A stretch of DNA of 64,000 bases from Pseudodesulfovibrio profundus (lineage in GTDB: Bacteria; Desulfobacterota; Desulfovibrionia; Desulfovibrionales; Desulfovibrionaceae). The stretch spans positions 2,765,001 through 2,829,000 of the forward strand of contig NZ_LT907975.1 in the NCBI RefSeq assembly GCF_900217235.1, given 5' to 3'. The notes below the pieces were generated by a model. It had not been told where the DNA came from. It saw nothing but the letters and a program-made list of their open reading frames with translations, and ran no database searches. Each line of letters begins with the position of its first letter. Position 1 is the first letter of the stretch. Both the position numbers and the translations under genes were made by a program. Below, piece by piece: positions 29,064 to 37,286 of the stretch.

Positions 29064-29384
29064 GTGAGTAAGCTTTTTGGAGATTATATACGATCAAGGC
29101 GTGAGTCGCTACGCGAGAGTGATCCGGATTATTCCATCAGGAAAGTTGCGCAGAGAATAGGCATACACCATTCGTACCTCAGTAAAATCGAGCGCGGGGA
29201 ACCGGCATCTCTTTCTGAGAAGCGCATGGTGGCGCTTGCCGAAGAACTCGGTGATGACCCTGAATTGCTCATGGCCATGTGCGGCCGAGTCTCCGAGGAG
29301 GTGCGTCGGGCTGTCTTTGACGATCCCGAATGGGTCAAACAGAAGCTCGATGACATAAAAATAGGGCGCAATGACGAAGACTAG
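29064..29384 (+). CDS. XRE-family helix-turn-helix regulator
   Basis: Small regulator of 106 residues. The HTH occupies about residues 5-70: FGDYIRSRRESLRESDPDYS, then KVAQRIGIHHSYLSKIERGE as the recognition part. The C-terminus EEVRRAVFDDPEWVKQKLDDI resembles tails of XRE proteins of Desulfovibrio. The GTG at 29064 is chosen because GAGGAT lies just before it; an in-frame TTG at 29049 is the alternative. No operator could be assigned. Confidence 0.8.
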   Translation: MSKLFGDYIRSRRESLRESDPDYSIRKVAQRIGIHHSYLSKIERGEPASLSEKRMVALAEELGDDPELLMAMCGRVSEEVRRAVFDDPEWVKQKLDDIKIGRNDED

Positions 29385-29428
29385 CCCTTGCGATTTCCTT
29401 TCCGTCCTGCTGCCGGGAGGGCGTTCAT

Positions 29429-29698
29429 TTACTCCGTGATGGTGTAAATCCTCACCTTGTTGCTGCGCGGGAATTCTCTTTTCAGCAAGGTTTTCATGAT
29501 TTTCTTCAGGCTCTTGTGGCTTGCCTTGAATTGCTCTCGATGAAAGCCGTCCTCGGTTATCGAGTAGGTGTCATCGGCGGTGCGCATGATGACGATTGAT
29601 CGATCCCGTTTGAACGTGCGCAGGTCAAGGCCTTCGCCAAGGGCGAGCTTTTTTGAGCGCGTCATGATGGTTGGCAGGGCGTTTGCCATGTCGATCAT
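29429..29698 (-). CDS. Unknown protein, paralogue of the next gene
   Basis: Basic protein of 89 residues, not recognised. It aligns along its whole length with its upstream neighbour, sharing the KKL...G...DLRT.KR.RS.VI.R pattern, the GFH segment and the EFPRS.K.R.Y tail. The two genes overlap by 4 bp (ATGA), with GGAGAAAG before this start. There are no membrane segments or Cys. Many Lys/Arg residues suggest a nucleic-acid or protein binding role, but that is a guess. Confidence 0.7.
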   Translation of the reverse strand: MIDMANALPTIMTRSKKLALGEGLDLRTFKRDRSIVIMRTADDTYSITEDGFHREQFKASHKSLKKIMKTLLKREFPRSNKVRIYTITE

Positions 29699-30012
29699 AT
29701 TTTCTTTCTCCTGATATGCACGTCCGCTTCCGATTCCCCGAGGTCATAGCAGCGGATTTTCGTGGAACGGGGAAATTCCTTTTTCATCAGGTTCTTGAGC
29801 AGCTTTTTCATTTTTGACAGGGGCAGTTGGAACCGATCATCGTGGAATCCTTTTTCCACCACGTCGAATGAATCCTTGCCGATCCGGGCGATGACGACCG
29901 AGCGGTTGCGTTTGTATGTGCGCAGGTCGATGGCGTGTCCTATCGGAAGCTTTTTGAGCTTATTCATGATAACTGGAATGGCAGTCGCTTTGTCTATCAT
30001 GGAATTAACCAT
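29695..30012 (-). CDS. Unknown protein, first of a tandem paralogue pair
   Basis: Basic protein of 105 residues, same unknown family as the gene after it. It has an extra Lys/Arg-rich C-terminal tail (about 17 residues, ending VHIRRKKI). The start is uncertain: ATG at 30012 or at 30000; neither has a clear ribosome-binding site. The tandem arrangement and 4-bp overlap point to local duplication and joint expression. Confidence 0.65.
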   Translation of the reverse strand: MVNSMIDKATAIPVIMNKLKKLPIGHAIDLRTYKRNRSVVIARIGKDSFDVVEKGFHDDRFQLPLSKMKKLLKNLMKKEFPRSTKIRCYDLGESEADVHIRRKKI

Positions 30013-30068
30013 AGACAGGCGGTAAAAAGCATGTCAATCAGGCGCCTCATTGTAATATGGAGAGTAGT

Positions 30069-31451
30069 ATGATTCTGGAAAAAAACAGCGTTGTGGAATG
30101 TGAGATCGAATCCCTGGCCTATGGTGGTAAGGGAGTAGCACGGATAGACGGTATGGCTGTCTTCGTGGCCGGTGGATTGCCGGGCGATACTGTCAAGGCC
30201 CGTCTGGTCAAAGTAAAAAAACGGTTCGCCGAGGCCGTGGCCGAATCCGTGGTTTCACCTTCTGACAAGCGAGTGGAACCGGCATGTCCCCATTATGGCA
30301 CGTGCGGAGGCTGCACGGCTCAGGATCTGGACTATGCCGAACAACTGGCTCAGAAGGCCGATCAGGTCAAGAGCAGTTTGGTGCGCATCGGCGGAGTGAA
30401 TAATCCTCCCATGGACGCGCCGGTCGCGTCCCCCGCCATCTGGCGCTACCGAAACAAAATGGAATTTGCCTTTGAGCAGCAGGATGACCAGCTGTTCCTG
30501 GGACTTCGCGCCCACCCGGAAAAGAGTGAGCGTCTGGGCAGAGTCTTTGATCTCGAAGAGTGTCACCTGTGTGCCAAACGCGATGTGGCTATTATGCATT
30601 GTGTGCGCGATTTCTGTCGCGATTCCAATGTGACGGCTTACCATCCGCAGGAAGGCACCGGTTTCTGGCGTCATCTTGTCTTGCGCCATACATCCATCGG
30701 TCAGGTGCAGGTTCACCTCATCACCACGGCGGATGATCGCAAGTACAACCTGACAGAAGAGTTGGGCGATATTCTTGCCGATCGATTCCCCGAGGTTGTG
30801 TCCTACGTGCATTCGACCCGCACCAAGCGGTCTACTGTGGCCTACGGTGAAGAGGTTGTGTACCGACTGGGACACAAATTCGTAGAAGAGCGTTTGCCCA
30901 AGGGCGACGACTCAATCCGGTACCACCTTGCGCCGAACACCTTCTTCCAGACCAATAGCGGCGGCGCGGCGGAGTTGTTCTCCACCATTGATGAGTTCGC
31001 CGGTCTGGAAGGCAACGAGACCGTGCTTGATCTGTACTGCGGTGCCGGAGCCATCGGGTTGTACCTGGCGGACAAGGCAGCACAGGTCGTTGGTTATGAA
31101 GTCAACGAAGAGGCCATCGGCAAGGCATGGTCCAGCGCCAAGCTCAACCGGATCAACAACTGCGAATTTCACGCATTGTCTCTGGATTCCGGTATTGAAG
31201 GCGTTGAGGATCTGCCCACGCCTGATCTGATCGTGGTCGATCCGCCGAGGTCCGGCATGCAGCCGAAAACCATCGAGTCGATCCTGAGCATGGCACCGCC
31301 GAAAATCGTTGCCGTGTCCTGCGATCCGGCCACTCTGGCCAGAGATGTCAAACAGCTCGCGGAAAAGTACGATGTGACCCGGGTCCGTCCGGTGGACATG
31401 TTCCCCCACACCCACCACATCGAAACCGTGGCCTTGCTGGTTCGTCGATAA
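30069..31451 (+). CDS. rlmD: 23S rRNA (uracil-5-)-methyltransferase, TrmA/RlmD family
   Basis: SAM-dependent RNA methyltransferase of 460 residues. A TRAM domain lies at the N-terminus (CEIESLAYGGKGVARIDG). Three Cys of a [4Fe-4S] site follow in CPHYGTCGGC, with the fourth in ECHLC. The SAM site is VLDLYCGAGAIGLYLA. The catalytic Cys is in VSCDPATLARD and DPPRSGM precedes it. The Fe-S cluster favours RlmD/RlmC over TrmA; the exact target cannot be told. The ATG at 30069 has GGAGAG 5 bp upstream. Confidence 0.88.
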   Translation: MILEKNSVVECEIESLAYGGKGVARIDGMAVFVAGGLPGDTVKARLVKVKKRFAEAVAESVVSPSDKRVEPACPHYGTCGGCTAQDLDYAEQLAQKADQVKSSLVRIGGVNNPPMDAPVASPAIWRYRNKMEFAFEQQDDQLFLGLRAHPEKSERLGRVFDLEECHLCAKRDVAIMHCVRDFCRDSNVTAYHPQEGTGFWRHLVLRHTSIGQVQVHLITTADDRKYNLTEELGDILADRFPEVVSYVHSTRTKRSTVAYGEEVVYRLGHKFVEERLPKGDDSIRYHLAPNTFFQTNSGGAAELFSTIDEFAGLEGNETVLDLYCGAGAIGLYLADKAAQVVGYEVNEEAIGKAWSSAKLNRINNCEFHALSLDSGIEGVEDLPTPDLIVVDPPRSGMQPKTIESILSMAPPKIVAVSCDPATLARDVKQLAEKYDVTRVRPVDMFPHTHHIETVALLVRR

Positions 31452-31500
31452 TATCGGCAGATGATCGGCTGATTCCCGGCCGTCAGCAATCGCACTGAAT

Positions 31501-31534
31501 AAGGGCGTATCGTGTTGTACGATACGCCCTTTTT
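31501..31534 (+). terminator. Intrinsic terminator after the RNA methyltransferase
   Basis: Perfect 12-bp stem (31501-31512 and 31520-31531) with a 7-base loop and a T-run. Confidence 0.92.
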
Positions 31535-31582
31535 GCTGGTCTTCTTGCTTTTACCAAGTATTTTCGGCACTCTTCATACATC

Positions 31583-32830
31583 ATGTCCGTTATTATCAGA
31601 AAAAGCCTCCTCGAACTCATCTTTTCCGGTGCGTTCATGAAACGTTGGAATGACAAGCTCCGCCCTATGGAACTGGTGGAAGTGGATAAACAGGCACACA
31701 AAATGATCGTGGCCTGGCTCCTGTTCCTGCTCAATTCCCGGGATATGGATGTTGCCCGCAAGCGCGCGCTGGGCGAATCCATCGTCGAAGGCGGGCTGTT
31801 CGATTACCTCTACCGGCTGGTCATCACGGACATCAAGCCGCCTGTCTTCTATCGCATCAAGGAAAACCCCGACGACTACCGCACCCTGACCAACTGGGTG
31901 CTTCAGCAGTTGCGGCCACGGATCATGCCCCTTGGTGAGGATTTCCTGACACGCATGAACGATTATCTGATGCAGCCAGAGGACAAGGGGCTGGCCAGAC
32001 GTATCCTTCATGCCGCCCATCTGTACGCCAGTTATTCCGAGTTTAAGCTGCTCAAGTCTATCAACAGAATGGACCATGAGCTGACCGAAATCGAAGAGAG
32101 TTTCGTGGCTCGTCTGGATTCCATGCGCGACCTTGAAGGCGTTTCCGAGCTGTTGGATGAAGACAACAATGTGCTCGGCGGGTTCGCCCGCATGTGCGGT
32201 CGACTCCGGTTCCAGAAGCGGTGGTCCCAGACCCCTCGCGTCCCTGAGACATCGGTGCTGGGCCACATGTTCATCGTTGCCGCCTATTCATGGTTTTTCA
32301 GCATGGAGGTCGGGGCGTGCCGCGCCCGTCGCCAGAACAACTTTTTCAGCGGGCTGTTTCACGACCTACCCGAGCTGCTCACCCGGGATATCATCTCGCC
32401 GGTGAAAGGGGCTTCGCAGGAAATTGGCGATCTGATTCATGAATATGAAATTCGCGAACTGAATAGGGTGGTGCTTCGTCCGCTCAAGGAAGGCGGCTAC
32501 AGTGAAATAGCCGACAGGCTCGAATATCTGCTCGGGCTGGAAGTGGGCAGCGAATTCAAGGCGACGGTCTGCCGGGATGGAGAGATTGTCGTTGCAGCCG
32601 AGTCCCAGATGGCGGGCGAATACAATCAGGACTCCCTCGATCCCAAGGACGGCCCGTTGCTCAAGGTCTGCGACTCCCTCGCGGCCTACATCGAAGCGCA
32701 TACGGCCCTGAAAAATGGGATATCATCGGACCAATTGCACCAGGCACTGTTTCGTATCCGGTCCCGGTATAATGAAATACCTGTGGTTTCCGGGGTTCAG
32801 GTCAGTGCCCTGTTGGCCGATTTTGATTAG
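31583..32830 (+). CDS. HD-superfamily hydrolase (YfbR-like)
   Basis: Protein of 415 residues. The central HD region reads ETSVLGHMFIVAAYSWFF, then FFSGLFHDLPELLTRDIISPVK, the H...HD...D pattern of the COG1896 group that includes the 5'-deoxynucleotidase YfbR. An N-terminal part of about 200 residues is not recognised. Likely a metal-dependent nucleotidase or phosphohydrolase in the cytoplasm. The start has no strong ribosome-binding site. Confidence 0.75.
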   Translation: MSVIIRKSLLELIFSGAFMKRWNDKLRPMELVEVDKQAHKMIVAWLLFLLNSRDMDVARKRALGESIVEGGLFDYLYRLVITDIKPPVFYRIKENPDDYRTLTNWVLQQLRPRIMPLGEDFLTRMNDYLMQPEDKGLARRILHAAHLYASYSEFKLLKSINRMDHELTEIEESFVARLDSMRDLEGVSELLDEDNNVLGGFARMCGRLRFQKRWSQTPRVPETSVLGHMFIVAAYSWFFSMEVGACRARRQNNFFSGLFHDLPELLTRDIISPVKGASQEIGDLIHEYEIRELNRVVLRPLKEGGYSEIADRLEYLLGLEVGSEFKATVCRDGEIVVAAESQMAGEYNQDSLDPKDGPLLKVCDSLAAYIEAHTALKNGISSDQLHQALFRIRSRYNEIPVVSGVQVSALLADFD

Positions 32831-32917
32831 CAGTTCGGGCCTACTCATACTCTTTCGACAACCTCTATCATCTATCGAGTACATGTCGAATCACCCCTTG
32901 TAAAAAGTGACTACCGG

Positions 32918-32945
32918 GTGTATACGGATCACAAATTGTTCACAC
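32918..32945 (+). promoter_or_regulatory. Possible NikR-like operator before cbiM
   Basis: GTGTATA, 14 bases, then TTCACAC lies 68 bp upstream of the cbiM start. Desulfovibrio NikR sites reported in comparative studies read GTGTTAC-N13/14-GTAACAC. The outer bases and spacing match; the inner bases do not. Suggestive only. Confidence 0.3.
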
Positions 32946-33013
32946 GCTATTGCGGATGTCCGTAATGGTCCGGAACAGGGTGTTTCTCGGACACATCGGA
33001 GGAAGGTCGATCC

Positions 33014-33631
33014 ATGCATATTTCTGAAGGGGTTTTATCGGGTCCGGTTCTGCTTGGAGGAGCAGGGCTCGCCGTCGCGGGGACCGTGATCGGATTGAAG
33101 CGGATCGACTACGATCAAATCATGTCAGTGGCCATGCTTTCGGCCGCTTTTTTTATTGCGTCCCTGGTGCATGTTCCTGTAGGACCTGCCAATGCCCACC
33201 TGATACTGAGCGGGTTGCTCGGCGTTGTACTGGGCTGGGCAGCGTTTCCTTCCATCTTGGTCGCGCTGGTCCTTCAGGCGGTTCTCTTTCAATTTGGCGG
33301 GTTTACCGTCCTGGGTCTTAATACGTTTACAATGGCTGCTCCGGCAGTCCTTTGTTTTTATGTCTTCAAGCCAATGCTGAGCAAGGATGGCGCGAACCGA
33401 TTCGCCGGGGCCTTTGCCTGTGGCTTTATGGCCATGCTGTTGAGTGCCCTGCTGACCGCCGGAGCCCTCGCCCTGACCGGCGAAGCCTTTGTCGGAGCCG
33501 CCAAGGTGCTGCTGGCCGCCCATCTTCCCGTCATGGTTATCGAGGGCGTCATCACTGGTTTTGTTTATACGTTTCTTGCCAAGGTCAAACCCGAAGCCCT
33601 GGCAGTGTCTTCTTTAGCTGATCGAGGATAA
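33014..33631 (+). CDS. cbiM: Cobalt/nickel ECF transporter S-component CbiM/NikM
   Basis: Membrane protein of 205 residues with about six or seven hydrophobic segments. The MHISEG start, whose Met-His chelates the metal ion, and the HVPVGPANAHLILSGLLG stretch define CbiM/NikM. It captures Ni2+ or Co2+ for an energy-coupling-factor transporter. GGAGGAAGG precedes the ATG. nikL follows after 3 bp. No T-component or ATPase gene follows. Whether the substrate is nickel or cobalt cannot be read from sequence. Confidence 0.9.
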   Translation: MHISEGVLSGPVLLGGAGLAVAGTVIGLKRIDYDQIMSVAMLSAAFFIASLVHVPVGPANAHLILSGLLGVVLGWAAFPSILVALVLQAVLFQFGGFTVLGLNTFTMAAPAVLCFYVFKPMLSKDGANRFAGAFACGFMAMLLSALLTAGALALTGEAFVGAAKVLLAAHLPVMVIEGVITGFVYTFLAKVKPEALAVSSLADRG

Positions 33632-33634
33632 TAC

Positions 33635-34222
33635 ATGCGCAGACTACTCATCGGAGTTTGTATCGCCATGGCCATCACACTGTGTCTGGCCGCAACTTCC
33701 AGAGCCCATAAAGTCAACCTGTTCGCCTATGTGGACGGTAACTCCATCGTCACCGATTCCGGTTACAGTCGATCCAAACGCGTGCATGACGGCATTATCG
33801 AAGTGTATGACGCCGCAACAGGGACGATGCTTCTTTCCGGTGAAACCGATGACAATGGCAAATACGATTTTATCATTCCTGATGAGGCCCGCTCGCAGAA
33901 AATGGATCTGCTGCTCCGGCTCAAGGCAGGAACCGGGCATCAGGCCGAGTGGACCGTCAAGTATACTGAATACGGCGCTGCCAAGGGGCCGTTTGCCGCT
34001 TCCGAACCGGAACATGGGCATAAGGCCGTTGCTGTTTCTCAAGAGAGCACCATCACCGCCAGTGAGGTCGAGGTCGTTGTCCGCCGGGAGCTTGCTCCAT
34101 TGAAACAGATGGTGTCTGAGATGCACCAGTCCGGCCCGGGTGTGACAGAGATTGTTGGCGGGATCGGATATATAATAGGTCTGTTCGGCATAGTCGCCTA
34201 CATGAAAAGCCGACGCTCGTGA
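33635..34222 (+). CDS. nikL: NikL-like accessory component of a nickel ECF transporter
   Basis: Protein of 195 residues with a signal peptide (residues 1-24, cleavage near SRA). The periplasmic domain starts HKVNLFAYVDGNSI, a carboxypeptidase-regulatory-like fold. One C-terminal membrane anchor is at IVGGIGYIIGLFGIVAYM. This pattern matches NikL, found beside NikM in nickel systems. His near the mature N-terminus and the HGHK stretch could bind metal. It ends at a terminator, so the operon is only two genes. Confidence 0.8.
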   Translation: MRRLLIGVCIAMAITLCLAATSRAHKVNLFAYVDGNSIVTDSGYSRSKRVHDGIIEVYDAATGTMLLSGETDDNGKYDFIIPDEARSQKMDLLLRLKAGTGHQAEWTVKYTEYGAAKGPFAASEPEHGHKAVAVSQESTITASEVEVVVRRELAPLKQMVSEMHQSGPGVTEIVGGIGYIIGLFGIVAYMKSRRS

Positions 34223-34262
34223 TGTTATTCCCCAGTTGGGGAGTCAGGAAAGCAAATGTTTG

Positions 34263-34289
34263 AACCGCCATTGTCGTGGCGGTTTTTTT
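34263..34289 (+). terminator. Intrinsic terminator after nikL
   Basis: AACCGCCA (34263-34270) pairs with TGGCGGTT (34277-34284), followed by a T7 run. Confidence 0.9.
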
Positions 34290-34335
34290 GTGCTAATTCC
34301 CCTACAAAATAGTCCGTTTTTATGTGGAGGGAATG

Positions 34336-34644
34336 ATGAATTTCTTGAGGCAGTTGTGGCGGGGCGAAGTCGCCTTGGTCAAAACGTATTGGATTTTTGG
34401 AGTTCTGGCTTCCTTCCTGCTCAACGGTATAGTCCTCCTCCTCAGTCGGAGTCTGGCTGGAACAGGAGCCATCTGGCCGATGTTCGTCTTCTGGTTCATT
34501 TCCATAATCTACACCTTGTTCATTGCCGTAGCCATCTGGCGGAGTGCCGACAAGTACACCGGACGAAAGGTCTGGGCCATACTGGCCAAGATCATGGTTG
34601 TTCTCAGTGTGCTTCAGACCGTGCTCAATGTCATTGGCTCCTAG
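34336..34644 (+). CDS. Small membrane protein of unknown function
   Basis: Protein of 102 residues with three hydrophobic segments: residues 18-40, 46-68 and about 78-98. No domain is recognised. The start at 34336 has GGAGG 5 bp upstream; an in-frame GTG at 34324 would precede that site. It lies 44 bp before the Rrf2 regulator gene, probably in one transcript. Confidence 0.7.
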   Translation: MNFLRQLWRGEVALVKTYWIFGVLASFLLNGIVLLLSRSLAGTGAIWPMFVFWFISIIYTLFIAVAIWRSADKYTGRKVWAILAKIMVVLSVLQTVLNVIGS

Positions 34645-34688
34645 CAACTCGAACGGAAAACGGAACTGTAAAAGAAAGGGTAAACCAT

Positions 34689-35135
34689 ATGCGTCTGACC
34701 ACACGAAGCCGTTACGGTACAAGGATGGCTGTTGATATCGCCCAGCATTGCGGCGATGGACTGGTTCGCATTCAGGATATCGCGGATCGACAGGGTGTCT
34801 CGGTCAAGTATCTGGAGAAACTGATCCGAAAGCTCAAGGATGCCGGTTTCATCAAGAGCAAGAGAGGGCCGCGTGGAGGTCATGCCCTGGCTCGTCCGGC
34901 CTCGGAAATCCCCATGGGGGAGGTCGTTCGTGTGTTGGAAGGCGATGACTCGCTGGTGGAGTGCCGCAGTGGTAAAGGGGGATGCTCTCGGATCGATGTC
35001 TGCCTGACTCGCCGACTGTGGTGCGAGGCGGCAGAAGCCATGTACGAGCGCCTCAACAGCTTTACCCTGGCCGATATGCTCGCCGATGTGGAGCAGTGCG
35101 AGTCCTCCGAAGCGACGCCGATGCTCATGGACTAG
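34689..35135 (+). CDS. Rrf2/IscR-family regulator with three cysteines
   Basis: Transcription factor of 148 residues. The winged HTH is at residues 1-65, with MRLTTRSRYGTRMAVDIA and the SVKYLEKLIRKLKDAGFIKSKRGPRGG recognition part. Three Cys follow (C-x6-C-x5-C in VECRSGKGGCSRIDVC), close to IscR's Fe-S ligand pattern. It may sense iron-sulfur status, redox or cysteine. There are no isc genes nearby, so it may act elsewhere. An earlier in-frame start at 34236 overlaps the membrane-protein gene and is rejected. Confidence 0.85.
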   Translation: MRLTTRSRYGTRMAVDIAQHCGDGLVRIQDIADRQGVSVKYLEKLIRKLKDAGFIKSKRGPRGGHALARPASEIPMGEVVRVLEGDDSLVECRSGKGGCSRIDVCLTRRLWCEAAEAMYERLNSFTLADMLADVEQCESSEATPMLMD

Positions 35136-35274
35136 CCATTAATAATCCATCATAGGTTCAGAGACTAGCCGTTTCCAAAAGGTACGGATGGCTTTGCATT
35201 TGTCCGAGTCTTTTGTACTCTACCTGAAACACGTGCTTTAAAATGAGTAAGTAAATATTGCCGAGGGGGCTGAT

Positions 35275-35916
35275 ATGATTAGCAGACTACGAGATCCAAT
35301 GAGCGGGCTGACCCATTGCATAGGCGCCCTGTTGGCTGTTCTTGGAACCGTGCTGTTGATTCTGCGCTCGGTCAATCCTGCCATGCCGTGGCATATCGTG
35401 ACTTTTTCAATATTCGGGGGCGGTATGATTCTGTTGTATACCGCCAGCACCCTCTACCATTGGCTGCCTGTTTCGGAAAAATGGGTTCGCTTTCTGCGTC
35501 GTGTGGATCATTCCATGATCTTCTTTTATATCGCTGCCACATACACGCCAATATGCCTGATAACACTTCGTGGACCATGGGGATGGTCACTGTTCGGCGT
35601 CATCTGGGGACTGGCCATAGGCGGCATCTTCATGAAGATTTTCTGGCTTTCAGCCCCGCGCTGGTTTTCAACGCTGGTCTATCTTGCCATGGGGTGGCTT
35701 GCTCTGGTCGGGATATACCCGCTGGTGCAGTCGCTTCCCTGGGAGGCGTTGTTCTGGTTGGCCGGAGGGGGCATCGTCTACTCCATCGGGGCCGTTGTTT
35801 ACGCGATTAAGTGGCCCGACCCATTCCCGGAGCGTTTTGGCTTCCATGAGATATTCCACCTCTTTGTCATTGGTGGAAGCGCGTGTCATTTCGCCTTGAT
35901 GTATTGGTATGTCTAG
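35275..35916 (+). CDS. Hemolysin III family membrane protein
   Basis: Inner-membrane protein of 213 residues with seven hydrophobic segments. Family residues seen are H15 in LTHCIG, the STLYH motif, RRVDHSMIFFYIAATYTP, and FGFHEIFHLFV near the C-terminus. The His and Asp residues form the zinc site of the related PAQR/adiponectin receptor fold. The hemolysin name is historical; the activity is unknown. It is convergent with luxP, with stop codons adjacent. Confidence 0.88.
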   Translation: MISRLRDPMSGLTHCIGALLAVLGTVLLILRSVNPAMPWHIVTFSIFGGGMILLYTASTLYHWLPVSEKWVRFLRRVDHSMIFFYIAATYTPICLITLRGPWGWSLFGVIWGLAIGGIFMKIFWLSAPRWFSTLVYLAMGWLALVGIYPLVQSLPWEALFWLAGGGIVYSIGAVVYAIKWPDPFPERFGFHEIFHLFVIGGSACHFALMYWYV

Positions 35917-37023
35917 CTATTGGCCGGAATAGCGGAAGGCACGCTGTTTGAGTTTGTCCAGGTCTTCCGCTGACGTTTTACTGTCCACCAGCACCATGTC
36001 GCCATAATAGATGGTCGGCACCAGATCGCTTTTGCCCTGCTTGTCCATCAGGATGGCTTCGGCCATGGCTACGCCGTTGTCGTCGTTCATGCGCATGACT
36101 GTAACATCGAGATCGCCTTTCATGAGGGCGTCCAGTTCCGCACTGCCGCCGCCCCAGCCGTTGATCAGCACATCCTCGCGCTGGGACTGTTTCAAGGCGA
36201 GAATCGCACCCAGAGCGACGTCGGTTGAGCAGGCATAGATGAATGATAGTTTGGGGTCTGCAAGCATGCTCAGCGCTTCTGTGGCCGCATTTTCAGCCCT
36301 TCCACTGGTGTAGGCGCTTCTGGTCAGCTTGAGGTCGCTGTTTTCCCGCATATACCGAATGAATGTCTCACCGCGCATGGTGCTGACATATCCGAGGGTA
36401 TAGTAGAGCACGCCGTAGCCGCCGCGTCCGTGGGTGGCCTTGATATAATAGTCGGCAAGGAGGCGCGCTCCGAGACCGTGATCGAATCCCACGTAGAGAA
36501 AGGGTTGATTCCCTTCCCACTCCTTCAGCGGAGTCGTTATGTTTTGCAGGATGATTTTTGGGCGTTCCAGTTTGAGAAGAGGTTCGATGAGCTCCTTGTG
36601 ATCGTAGATGTCGAGGGTGAAGACAAGGTAGTCGGGATCTTTGCTGAGCGCTTCCTGAAGGTGCTGTTCCAGCTCTCCCTTCCTCCCGGGGGTCGAATAA
36701 TACTGATCAAGATTGTATCCGATCCGCATTTCATCCATCCGTGCCTTGAATGAAGAAAGGCTGCGGCGCCAGTAGTCTGAGACCTGTAGGGAAGGGTAGA
36801 TGATGGCGACGGTGACAGGAGTCTTTTCCTCGGATTCGTACCTTCGCGCCGGTTTTCGCACCTGTTGGGCGAAGGAGTCCATCAGCTCGCGTTGCTCCGA
36901 GTGTATCTGCAGGAAATCATCGATCCGCAGGTAAGGAGAGTCGAAAGCTGCCGCGGAACGGCAGGTTCCCACTGATGCTCCTGCCAATGTCAGGAGAAAA
37001 CAGAAAATAATGATTCGTTTCAA
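35917..37023 (-). CDS. luxP: Autoinducer-2 periplasmic binding protein LuxP
   Basis: Periplasmic sugar-binding fold of 368 residues with a signal peptide (about residues 1-26). It closely resembles Vibrio LuxP, including FIYACSTDVALGAI, NGWGGGSAELD and VMRMNDDNGVAMAEA. Residues that contact AI-2 in V. harveyi LuxP are all present at matching spacing: Q80, S82, W85, N161, R217, T267, D268, W290 and R311. No luxQ sensor kinase or luxS lies beside it. It is convergent with the hemolysin III gene. AI-2 binding is very likely; the signalling partner is unknown. Confidence 0.9.
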   Translation of the reverse strand: MKRIIIFCFLLTLAGASVGTCRSAAAFDSPYLRIDDFLQIHSEQRELMDSFAQQVRKPARRYESEEKTPVTVAIIYPSLQVSDYWRRSLSSFKARMDEMRIGYNLDQYYSTPGRKGELEQHLQEALSKDPDYLVFTLDIYDHKELIEPLLKLERPKIILQNITTPLKEWEGNQPFLYVGFDHGLGARLLADYYIKATHGRGGYGVLYYTLGYVSTMRGETFIRYMRENSDLKLTRSAYTSGRAENAATEALSMLADPKLSFIYACSTDVALGAILALKQSQREDVLINGWGGGSAELDALMKGDLDVTVMRMNDDNGVAMAEAILMDKQGKSDLVPTIYYGDMVLVDSKTSAEDLDKLKQRAFRYSGQ

Positions 37024-37117
37024 GTTGCCACCACTGCAACCTTTGGGGTCGTTGTTAGTCTTTTTTTTAACCTTAACCTTTTTACATGTGAGCTGACAAC
37101 TCCGGGATTTTCCGGCT

Positions 37118-37153
37118 CAAAAAAGAAGGGGCGGCATCATACGATGCCGCCCC
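37118..37153 (-). terminator. Intrinsic terminator after metS
   Basis: An 11-bp stem (37128-37138 and 37143-37153) with a 4-base loop. On the minus strand the stem is followed by TTCTTTTTT. It ends the transporter-metS transcript. Confidence 0.88.
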
Positions 37154-37175
37154 TGTTTATTCGAGTGAGACCAGA

Positions 37176-37277
37176 CTATTTGTCGCGTTTGCTCATGGCA
37201 AGGCGCATGCAGTAGATTGCGCCGCCCCATGTTACGCCCAGACCAACACACATCATCAGAATTGCAGAAGTGGACAT
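37176..37277 (-). CDS. metS: MetS-type small subunit of an NSS transporter
   Basis: A 33-residue membrane peptide. It has one hydrophobic helix (AILMMCVGLGVTWGGAIY), then CMRLAMSKRDK. This matches the MetS family of small subunits that partner NSS transporters, as in the methionine/alanine carrier MetPS of Corynebacterium. GGAG lies 7 bp before the ATG. It starts 9 bp after the stop of the large subunit, so the pair is an operon. Confidence 0.85.
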   Translation of the reverse strand: MSTSAILMMCVGLGVTWGGAIYCMRLAMSKRDK

Positions 37278-37286
37278 GGATAACTC

